From: Gammaproteobacteria bacterium
Lineage (GTDB): Bacteria > Pseudomonadota > Gammaproteobacteria > Pseudomonadales > Azotimanducaceae_A
DNA length: 5,038 bases
Direction of reading: 5' to 3'
Assembly (NCBI GenBank): GCA_026713405.1
Contig: JAPOON010000264.1
Coordinates: 1-5,038 of the forward strand
Shown piece after piece: positions 1-4,521 of this stretch. Both the position numbers and the translations under genes were made by a program. The first letter of the stretch is position 1. Each line of letters begins with the position of its first letter. Below the pieces are notes generated by a model that did no database searches, had not been told where the DNA came from, and saw only the letters and a list, made by a program, of their open reading frames with translations.

Positions 1-401
1 AGGTCGATGATGTCCCAGCGCGAATTGCCGTTCTGCCACTCGCGTGCGTAGGGATCCATCAGGTTTCGATACAGCCCATAGCGGACGAACTCATCGTCGA
101 ACCGCAGGTTGTTATAGCCCACGACGCAGGTATTCGGTTCGCAGAACAGTTGGTTGACGCGCCGTAGCGCCTGCCATTCGGTAATGCCCTGCTTCCGGGC
201 AAGCTGCGGCGTAATGCCCGTTACCAGGGTTGCGCCCGGGCTCGGCAGCACATCGTCCGGCAGGCTCACGTAGGTGCTCCAGGGGTCGCCGACCTCGTTG
301 AGTTCGCGGTCCGTCCGCAGGCCCGCGAACTGGACGATCCGGTCCCAACGCGGTTCCGTGCCCGAAGTTTCCAGGTCATACCAGTAGAACGTATCGGGCA
401 C
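1..401 (-). CDS. sbcB: Exodeoxyribonuclease I (exonuclease I), N-terminal part, truncated by window edge
   Basis: Exonuclease I degrades single-stranded DNA 3' to 5' and acts in recombination and mismatch repair in the cytoplasm. The 133 complete codons seen here match the N-terminal part of the E. coli enzyme (about 475 residues) by recall. The first DEDDh exonuclease motif is YDLET (acidic residues D9 and E11). It is followed by LVTGITPQ at 59-66, GYNNLRFDDEF at 95-105 (the second acidic motif) and RNLMDPYAREWQNGNSRWD at 112-130, all close to SbcB. The start is taken as GTG at 401, four bases after a GGAGG Shine-Dalgarno. It places the catalytic motif about nine residues in, as in short-N-terminus homologues. 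An in-frame GTG at 443 would add 14 residues, but its GGGAGG lies only one base away. The remaining two thirds, with the SH3-like and helical domains, lie outside. The peptidase gene lies 134 bp upstream on the same strand. Confidence 0.95.
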   Translation of the reverse strand, partial: MPDTFYWYDLETSGTEPRWDRIVQFAGLRTDRELNEVGDPWSTYVSLPDDVLPSPGATLVTGITPQLARKQGITEWQALRRVNQLFCEPNTCVVGYNNLRFDDEFVRYGLYRNLMDPYAREWQNGNSRWDIID

Positions 402-405
402 GGCG

Positions 406-410
406 CCTCC
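406..410 (-). promoter_or_regulatory. Shine-Dalgarno GGAGG for sbcB
   Basis: GGAGG on the minus strand sits four bases before the GTG at 401. It is the best ribosome-binding match near the gene and is the main reason for choosing this start over the in-frame GTG at 443. The spacing is a little short, so the choice is not certain. Confidence 0.6.
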
Positions 411-476
411 AGAAGCGTTGACGATTGCAAGCAAGGAGAACACGCCTCCCGCCTTGCATTCTCGCATTGTTCGCCC

Positions 477-494
477 GCCTGCTCACCAGCAGGC
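477..494. repeat. Perfect 7-bp hairpin between peptidase gene and sbcB
   Basis: The arms GCCTGCT (477-483) and AGCAGGC (488-494) flank a 4-base loop. No T-tract follows on either strand, so it is not a standard intrinsic terminator. A second hairpin follows the peptidase stop codon at 519-532 (CCCGG, 4-base loop, CCGGG). Together they could stabilise the 3' end of the peptidase mRNA or slow read-through into sbcB. In GC-rich DNA such short palindromes also arise by chance. Confidence 0.4.
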
Positions 495-518
495 CCGGTT
501 ACGAACGCAGTCGCCCTG

Positions 519-532
519 CCCGGCTGTCCGGG
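519..532. repeat. Short GC hairpin just after the peptidase stop codon
   Basis: CCGGG and CCCGG arms of 5 bp with a 4-base loop begin three bases beyond the peptidase stop codon on the minus strand. There is no run of T after it, so termination by this element alone is unlikely. The position directly after a stop codon is the only argument for function. Confidence 0.3.
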
Positions 533-535
533 ACT

Positions 536-1612
536 TCAGAAATCGCAGGGTATCGGAACAGCCTCTTCACCTGCAGCGTTCGCTGCGGGGGTCAACTGCC
601 GCAGCGCGGACGTCCGCTCATCGGCACCGAGCGCGGCCAGCGCATCCACTGCCTCCAGGAACCCGGCCCAGTTGCCCGCCTGCCGGTGCAGCGCCGCAAA
701 GGCCGGCCGCCAGTCGGCATAAGCACCCAGGGCGACCAGATAGGCGTTGTTGACCCCGTCCACCAACCCGTCGAAGGAGCCGCCTCCGAGGCTGGAGAGA
801 TGTTCGCGGTAGCAGCGCCGGAAAGCCTCCAGCACCCGGGCCTTCTCCCGGTAACGCCGTGTTTCGTCGCTGTCCTGGCGGTATACGGCGTCAAGGCGGT
901 TCCGGGTCTGCAGCAGCAATCGCTTCAGGTCTTGCCAGGCCTGCCGGGCACCCTGATTCGCGATGAATTCCGGGGCGCGGCCCTTCGCTTCGAACCAGCG
1001 GCGCGTGCCGGTCAACCCGGCATACTCCGCAAACGACTCGTTGAAGACCACGTCATCCCTGACCCAGATGCGCCGGTGCGCGAGTTCATGAATCAACAGT
1101 TCGACGAACCGGACCTCCGGCCAGTCGATGAAAGTGCTCAACAGGGGATCGTTGAACCAGCCCAGGGTGGAATAGGCCGGCACGCCGGCCACATGGGTCT
1201 CGAACCCCGTCGCTGTCAGCCGCGCAGCGGCCCTCTCGGCATTCCTGAGCCGGAAAAAACCCCGGCACGGCCCGCACCCGACCACCGGGTAGCACCAATG
1301 ACGGCCCTCTAGCGAAAGAGGTGGCGCGGCAAACAGGTTCCAGACGACATACGGCCTGTCCAGCGCCGCGTAGGCGCCGAAGCTGCCGCCGCCGTCGAGG
1401 TCCAGTTGCGTACGCGAGAACTCGAGGACATCGCCGGCGAGCGCCAGGCGTTCCCGGAGCGGCGCCGGCGTTTCCGGATCGTCCAGCAATGACTGAACCG
1501 ACCGGCTCGAACGAGCCAGTTCAAGCTGTCCGCCCACCGCCTGGGCATAGTAGCCGAAGGTTGCGCAGCCGCCGGTAATCAGCAGCACCGGAAGCAGCAC
1601 CGTGACGCGCAC
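536..1612 (-). CDS. Putative lipoprotein zinc aminopeptidase (Pfam Aminopep family)
   Basis: The protein is predicted to be an envelope-anchored metallopeptidase. From the GTG at 1612 it has 358 residues, the usual length for the family. A short hydrophobic signal, VTVLLPVLLITGGC, ends in Cys16, a plausible but imperfect lipobox (T-G-G-C). The mature part opens with ATFGYYAQAVGGQ, a family hallmark. A cysteine-rich stretch, CYPVVGCGPCRGFF (107-120), follows. HELAH lies at 175-179 and FNESFAEYAG at 190-199; the two His and Glu192 would be the zinc ligands and Glu176 the catalytic base, by analogy with gluzincins. The family name is established, but substrate and activity are poorly known. No start has a good Shine-Dalgarno. 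TTG at 1615 is nearly equivalent, and the frame is open up to an ATG at 1816, but that would put about 80 unlike-protein residues before the lipobox. It may be co-transcribed with sbcB. Confidence 0.85.
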   Translation of the reverse strand: MRVTVLLPVLLITGGCATFGYYAQAVGGQLELARSSRSVQSLLDDPETPAPLRERLALAGDVLEFSRTQLDLDGGGSFGAYAALDRPYVVWNLFAAPPLSLEGRHWCYPVVGCGPCRGFFRLRNAERAAARLTATGFETHVAGVPAYSTLGWFNDPLLSTFIDWPEVRFVELLIHELAHRRIWVRDDVVFNESFAEYAGLTGTRRWFEAKGRAPEFIANQGARQAWQDLKRLLLQTRNRLDAVYRQDSDETRRYREKARVLEAFRRCYREHLSSLGGGSFDGLVDGVNNAYLVALGAYADWRPAFAALHRQAGNWAGFLEAVDALAALGADERTSALRQLTPAANAAGEEAVPIPCDF

Positions 1613-1710
1613 CAATCGCAGGAAAAGTGCCTGCCGATCACGCCAACCGCGGCAGCAGCAAGGCCTCCCAGCCGGTGCGACGGGAACGACAAGTGAGGCA
1701 GGACCGACAA

Positions 1711-1725
1711 GCGGGTCGAACCCGC
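1711..1725. repeat. Hairpin with TCG/CGA loop in the divergent region
   Basis: GCGGGTCGAACCCGC is a perfect inverted repeat: 5 to 6 bp of stem around a 3-5 base loop. On the minus strand it resembles a tRNA T-arm (GGGTTCGACCC), but the pairing register is wrong for one. It could be a palindromic protein-binding site or an mRNA leader structure; no direct evidence separates these. Confidence 0.35.
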
Positions 1726-1748
1726 GGGCTCGCACGGAACAAGTCTGC

Positions 1749-1772
1749 CATGTCCGGCAGCGAGCCGGCATG
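1749..1772. repeat. Bulged 9-bp hairpin, with an overlapping alternative pairing
   Basis: CATG-T-CCGGC (1749-1758) pairs with GCCGG-CATG (1764-1772), leaving a 5-base loop and one bulged T. The right arm can instead pair forward: CCGGC at 1765-1769 with GCCGG at 1776-1780. The two structures are mutually exclusive. This is what is visible; a regulatory switch would be speculation, since CCGG-type words are common at this base composition. Confidence 0.35.
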
Positions 1773-1834
1773 CCCGCCGGGAAGCCACCGTCGGTTCGCT
1801 GGAAAGGCCGTTTCATCTGTGTTAATCAACCGGC

Positions 1835-2704
1835 ATGGCAACGCTGAAGGGCACGCTGTCGCTTCTTTTCATACTGCTGATAACGATTGTAGTGTGCGCG
1901 CCGCTTTATGCGATGGCCCTTTTGCGCTTGCCGCTGTCAGGCGCCCCGCGCCGTGCCCTGACCCGGCGCATGGATTTCGCCATCGACTTCTGGGTTTCCT
2001 GCAACCGCTTCCTGGTCAGGGCGCTCAGGCTGGTCGAACTCGATATCGACTGGCCCGCGGAGCCACTGTCGCGGCGCAAGTGGTACGTGGTGGTGAGCAA
2101 TCATCAGAGCTGGGCGGACATCCTGCTGCTGCAGAACGCCTTCCGAACGGCTATCCCGCCGCTCAAATTCTTCACAAAGCGTGAGTTGATCTGGTTGCCG
2201 TTGGCCGGGCCGGCCATGTATGTACTGGGATTTCCCTACGTCCGTCGGGTCGGCAAGGCGAAACTCGCGGCCAACCCGGCGTTGAAACACGCAGACCGGG
2301 ACAGCACGCTGGCCGCCTGCAGGGTTTTCCGCAACCATCCGACGTCCGTGCTGATCTTCCTGGAAGGCACCCGGTTCACCGACGCCAAGCGCACCGCCCG
2401 GCGCAGCCGCTTCGAGCGCCTGCTGAATCCGCGTACCGGCGGTCTCGCTTACGTGCTCAGCGGGCTCCGGGACGAAGTCGAACAACTGGTCGACGTCACC
2501 ATCGCCTATCCCGGCGGCCCGCCGTCGTTCTGGGAATTCCTGTCGGGCAGGTGTCCACGGGCGCGGATGACCGTCCTGGCGCTCGACCTCGACCCCGCCG
2601 CGCAGAGTGACGAGCCGAAAGCCCAGCGCGAGGCATTGCAACCTTTCGTTGAGAATCTCTGGCGGGCGAAGGACGCGAGGCTTGGCGCAGTTGCGGCGTC
2701 CTGA
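1835..2704 (+). CDS. YihG-like membrane acyltransferase (PlsC/LPLAT family)
   Basis: This is a lysophospholipid-type acyltransferase expected to transfer an acyl chain from acyl-ACP or acyl-CoA to a lysophosphatidic-acid-like acceptor at the inner membrane. It has 289 residues. An N-terminal membrane anchor spans about 7-33. The catalytic block NHQSWAD at 89-95 supplies the HX4D pair His90 and Asp95. FFTKRELIW (112-120) is block II. FLEGTRFT (175-182) is the EGTR phosphate-binding block. VTIAYPGG (221-228) corresponds to block IV. Spacing and flanking words such as the LWRAKD end resemble E. coli YihG by recall more than PlsC itself. The true acceptor is unknown; YihG-type enzymes have been linked to altered fatty-acid composition of phospholipids. 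The ATG at 1835 has no clear Shine-Dalgarno, but it gives a complete anchor. The gene is alone on the plus strand. Confidence 0.9.
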   Translation: MATLKGTLSLLFILLITIVVCAPLYAMALLRLPLSGAPRRALTRRMDFAIDFWVSCNRFLVRALRLVELDIDWPAEPLSRRKWYVVVSNHQSWADILLLQNAFRTAIPPLKFFTKRELIWLPLAGPAMYVLGFPYVRRVGKAKLAANPALKHADRDSTLAACRVFRNHPTSVLIFLEGTRFTDAKRTARRSRFERLLNPRTGGLAYVLSGLRDEVEQLVDVTIAYPGGPPSFWEFLSGRCPRARMTVLALDLDPAAQSDEPKAQREALQPFVENLWRAKDARLGAVAAS

Positions 2705-2757
2705 CGATACCGCGCCCCATCACAGCAGCCACAACCCAAGACCGCTTTCAATGTACG

Positions 2758-2773
2758 AGCCGGTGCCCCGGCT
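2758..2773. terminator. Possible shared terminator-like hairpin between convergent genes
   Basis: AGCCGG and CCGGCT are perfect 6-bp arms with a 4-base loop, midway in the 85-bp gap between the acyltransferase stop and the stop of the coiled-coil gene. Neither side has a proper T-tract, so this would be a weak intrinsic terminator or an mRNA-end stabiliser for both genes. A less perfect CCCC/GGGG pairing overlaps the coiled-coil stop codon near 2782-2800. I saw nothing else in the gap. Confidence 0.35.
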
Positions 2774-2789
2774 GGAGAGAACCCCCACC

Positions 2790-3533
2790 TCAGAGCGGGG
2801 AAGGAGCCGGCCTCAATGCATCGAGTCGCTGCTCGATGTCTACCAGTCGCGTATTGAACTGCCTGCGGTAGGAGTCGATGGCGGCAATGGCCTGTTCGTG
2901 CTCCTCAACGCTGCTGTTCACGCCCGCAACGGTCTGTGCCGCCGCATTCACCTTGTCCACCAGATCCCGTTGCCCGCGCAGTACACGCTGGAGCTGGAGT
3001 TCGATCGACGCAAGCTGGTCGGCCACCTCCTCCTGCCGGCCCAGCGCATTCTCATGGCGCGCCACGGTGCTCTTGAGCGACTTGTCGGTGGACTCCAGCG
3101 CCTGAATCGTTGTCCTGTGCGACCTCAGCAGCTTCTGGTTGTCCTGTATCCACTTCTTGTTGCGCTCGTTGGAAACCGCCCACAGCTTTCTGATCTCCGA
3201 TTCCCAGAAGTTGATCTGCTCGTCGGTCTCGCCGGCGGTTTCGCTCATCACCTGGTCGGTCATCTGCAGGCGCTCCTCGAGCGCCTCGATGCGCGTGTTG
3301 GCGTCGGCGAGCCGTTCCTGCTCGTCGGTGAGCAGTCGGTGCTGGTTGGCGATGAACCACCCGGCTACGGCAAGCCCCGCGGCCAGGACCGCGAGCACAA
3401 GGGTGAATCCGACCATTCTGCCGCTGCCACCGGACCCGCCGCCGCCACCGCGCCGGCGGGAAGCCGCGGGAGTGCGTCGGCGAACGTCCTCCGGTGCCGC
3501 TGAAATGCTCGGGGTGTCGGGACTTTCCGACAT
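2790..3533 (-). CDS. Single-pass membrane protein with long coiled-coil domain, function unknown
   Basis: I do not recognise a named family. The 247-residue protein starts with a Ser/Pro- and Arg-rich cytoplasmic tail (1-28). A Gly/Ser run (29-38), then one strong transmembrane helix (about 41-62) follow. The rest, roughly 63-240, is hydrophilic and heptad-like, so a long periplasmic coiled coil is predicted from the positive-inside rule. Within it, INFWESEIRKLWAVSNERNKK (107-127, with an aromatic cluster at FW and LW) looks more specific than the surrounding helix and may be a conserved signature. There is no signal-peptidase site, no enzyme motif and no cysteine. The start is supported by AAGGA seven bases before the ATG. 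It lies 96 bp downstream of the PuuD-like gene on the same strand and may be co-transcribed. Possible roles are scaffold or envelope spanning, but none is shown. Confidence 0.8.
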   Translation of the reverse strand: MSESPDTPSISAAPEDVRRRTPAASRRRGGGGGSGGSGRMVGFTLVLAVLAAGLAVAGWFIANQHRLLTDEQERLADANTRIEALEERLQMTDQVMSETAGETDEQINFWESEIRKLWAVSNERNKKWIQDNQKLLRSHRTTIQALESTDKSLKSTVARHENALGRQEEVADQLASIELQLQRVLRGQRDLVDKVNAAAQTVAGVNSSVEEHEQAIAAIDSYRRQFNTRLVDIEQRLDALRPAPSPL

Positions 3534-3540
3534 GAGTCGA

Positions 3541-3545
3541 TCCTT
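3541..3545 (-). promoter_or_regulatory. Shine-Dalgarno AAGGA for the coiled-coil gene
   Basis: AAGGA on the minus strand lies seven bases before the ATG at 3533, near-ideal spacing, which fixes the start of the coiled-coil membrane protein. Confidence 0.6.
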
Positions 3546-3554
3546 GCTAACCGT

Positions 3555-3609
3555 GCCTGCGACGCTCGCCCGGCGCCAACCCCACCACGGCGGGAAACCG
3601 TTCGCAGGC
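3555..3609. repeat. Inverted repeat in the gap between the PuuD-like and coiled-coil genes
   Basis: GCCTGCGA (3555-3562) is the exact reverse complement of TCGCAGGC (3602-3609), 39 bases apart. Two further pairs are possible inside with one bulged base, and a shorter CCCG/CGGG pairing lies within the loop. The element fills most of the 96-bp intercistronic gap. It could form an mRNA hairpin that lowers expression of the downstream gene or protects transcript ends. No T-tract follows it, so a terminator is unlikely. Confidence 0.45.
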
Positions 3610-3629
3610 GTTATGCGGGGGTTGACCGC

Positions 3630-4286
3630 CTACAGAATCTGCAACAGTCCCCATAACACCAGGATCAGCACGAACCCGGAGGTGATCACGCCGCGAACCG
3701 AAGCGATCGGGCCGGGCTTGCCGACAATCGCATTGATCTCGATTGCCACGATGATGACCAGTGCCGCGATCAGGGCATTCATCTCGCTCATCATGCTGCC
3801 GTTGGGCAGGTGCGCGCTGGAGCCCATGAAATACAGCATCGGGATGGAGAAAAGCGTGTTGGTGCGCGAAGCCAGCGCCGCCTTGGGCGCCGCCGCGGCC
3901 GCCTCGGGCAATGCTTCGCCGCCGCCCGCAATCTGTTCGTTGGATGCGATCAGGATCTTCTGGTTGGGCCAGATGATCAGCCAGACATTCAGGAACATCA
4001 GGATGGCCATTGCAGAACCGATGATGATATCGACGGTGGCCCCCATTCCACGGAGGTAGAGCATGATCAGCCCTGTCAGGAAGGTGAGCATCGCCCCCCA
4101 ACGGAACCACCACAGCGCCCGCGGGACGAGCTTGGTGAACGCATCCGTGCGCGCGCCCCCATCGGCTTCCTTGAAGTACTCGGTCTGCACGAAATTGAAG
4201 TAATAGAGCAGACCGATCCAGGTGATACCCGCCAGGTAGTGACCCCATTTGGCAAGATAGTCAATCACCATTTCCGTCTCGGACAT
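3630..4286 (-). CDS. PuuD-like membrane protein (urate oxidase N-terminal domain family), no cytochrome domain
   Basis: The 218-residue integral membrane protein has six likely helices (about 12-32, 61-79, 84-107, 145-160, 168-188, 199-217). It aligns by recall with the membrane half of PuuD, a urate hydroxylase whose C-terminal cytochrome c is needed to pass electrons on. Matching landmarks are KWGHYLAGITWIG (13-25, His16), RALWWFRWGAMLTFLTG (56-72), WPNQK (106-110) and RTNTLFSIPMLYFMGSSAHLP (141-161, His159). No CXXCH heme-c motif is present, and the protein stops after the last helix, so urate oxidation cannot be assumed. Heme binding by the membrane histidines is an inference. An Ala/Gly-rich loop covers 119-140. 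The ATG at 4286 follows GGAGGG by four bases; the open frame continues to 4379, but those 31 residues look untranslated. It is probably the first gene of a unit with the coiled-coil gene. Confidence 0.82.
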   Translation of the reverse strand: MSETEMVIDYLAKWGHYLAGITWIGLLYYFNFVQTEYFKEADGGARTDAFTKLVPRALWWFRWGAMLTFLTGLIMLYLRGMGATVDIIIGSAMAILMFLNVWLIIWPNQKILIASNEQIAGGGEALPEAAAAAPKAALASRTNTLFSIPMLYFMGSSAHLPNGSMMSEMNALIAALVIIVAIEINAIVGKPGPIASVRGVITSGFVLILVLWGLLQIL

Positions 4287-4290
4287 AAAT

Positions 4291-4296
4291 CCCTCC
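4291..4296 (-). promoter_or_regulatory. Shine-Dalgarno GGAGGG for the PuuD-like gene
   Basis: GGAGGG on the minus strand lies four bases before the ATG at 4286. It is the strongest ribosome-binding site in the window and decides this start over the upstream in-frame ATG at 4379. Confidence 0.75.
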
Positions 4297-4350
4297 ACGC
4301 CTGTTCGTTCATGTGCCAGGCCGGTGAAGCCGTGGCGCCCTTGACCGGCA

Positions 4351-4379
4351 AATATATCGCGGCCCCGAGACGGAACCAA
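4351..4379 (-). promoter_or_regulatory. Probable sigma70 promoter of the PuuD-like gene
   Basis: Reading the minus strand, TTGGTT (-35, 3 of 6 consensus bases) and TATATT (-10, 5 of 6) are separated by exactly 17 bases. The start of transcription would fall near 4344, giving a leader of roughly 58 bases before the ATG at 4286. The location between the groEL terminator and the gene is what one expects. It also argues against translation from the ATG at 4379, which would lie upstream of the transcript start. This is inferred from sequence only. Confidence 0.5.
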
Positions 4380-4464
4380 CCGATATTTTCGGACAGCGGG
4401 AATCCGGGGCTTGCAAACGGATTCGGCCGGGATGACGCCGAAGGCCGCAGGACGCGGAAGCCAG

Positions 4465-4497
4465 AAATGAAAAACCCCGGACCTGCCGGGGTTTTCC
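4465..4497 (-). terminator. Intrinsic terminator of groEL
   Basis: On the minus strand AAAACCCCGG pairs perfectly with CCGGGGTTTT across a 5-base loop (stem 4471-4480 with 4486-4495), followed by TCATTTC, so the T-tract is largely inside the stem base. It begins 27 bases after the groEL stop codon. A second imperfect inverted repeat with one bulged base sits between stop and terminator (4502-4520, GCGATTCCC with GGGATCGC). The A-rich upstream arm gives it some ability to work on the plus strand too, but no plus-strand gene is present here. Confidence 0.85.
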
Positions 4498-4521
4498 GAG
4501 TGCGATTCCCGTGGGATCGCC

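Larger units (their letters stand above)
1613..1834. other. Divergent intergenic region between peptidase and acyltransferase genes
   Basis: About 220 bases separate the likely peptidase start from the acyltransferase ATG, so both promoters should lie here. I found no convincing -35/-10 pair or good Shine-Dalgarno for either gene. Several frames stay open on both strands, but the encoded peptides are rich in Arg, Cys, Pro and Ala without domain character, as expected of GC-rich non-coding DNA. It contains hairpins at 1711-1725 and 1749-1772. If the peptidase really starts at 1816, only 18 bases would remain between the genes. Confidence 0.55.

Noticed and set aside
425..1312. Long plus-strand open frame of 295 codons opposite the peptidase gene
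   Set aside because: It is antisense to a gene with clear family motifs, has no recognisable domain, and is explained by the scarcity of stop codons in GC-rich DNA.
1690..1780. Possible tRNA on the minus strand, suggested by a T-arm-like GGGTTCGACCC
   Set aside because: With the T-loop in register the second stem pair is G-G, and no acceptor, D-arm or anticodon stem could be assembled around it.
1616..1816. Small protein or N-terminal extension encoded in the divergent region
   Set aside because: The peptide is Arg-, Pro- and Cys-rich with no family resemblance, lacks a good ribosome-binding site, and would bury the lipoprotein signal of the peptidase.
3420..3450. GCC-repeat-like tract as a possible microsatellite
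   Set aside because: It is the coding sequence of the Gly/Ser hinge (residues 29-38) of the coiled-coil protein, with mixed glycine codons, not a pure repeat.
2607..3503. 298-codon plus-strand open frame opposite the coiled-coil gene
   Set aside because: It overlaps the end of the acyltransferase gene and runs antisense to a gene with a good Shine-Dalgarno, transmembrane helix and coiled coil. Its own product has no coherent features.
3139..4059. 306-codon plus-strand open frame across the coiled-coil and PuuD-like genes
   Set aside because: It runs antisense across two supported genes and their gap. The product is low-complexity Ser/Ala/Pro sequence without family resemblance.
4287..4379. 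N-terminal extension of the PuuD-like protein from the ATG at 4379
   Set aside because: A strong GGAGGG precedes the ATG at 4286. The extension is not conserved-looking and would begin upstream of the predicted transcript start.
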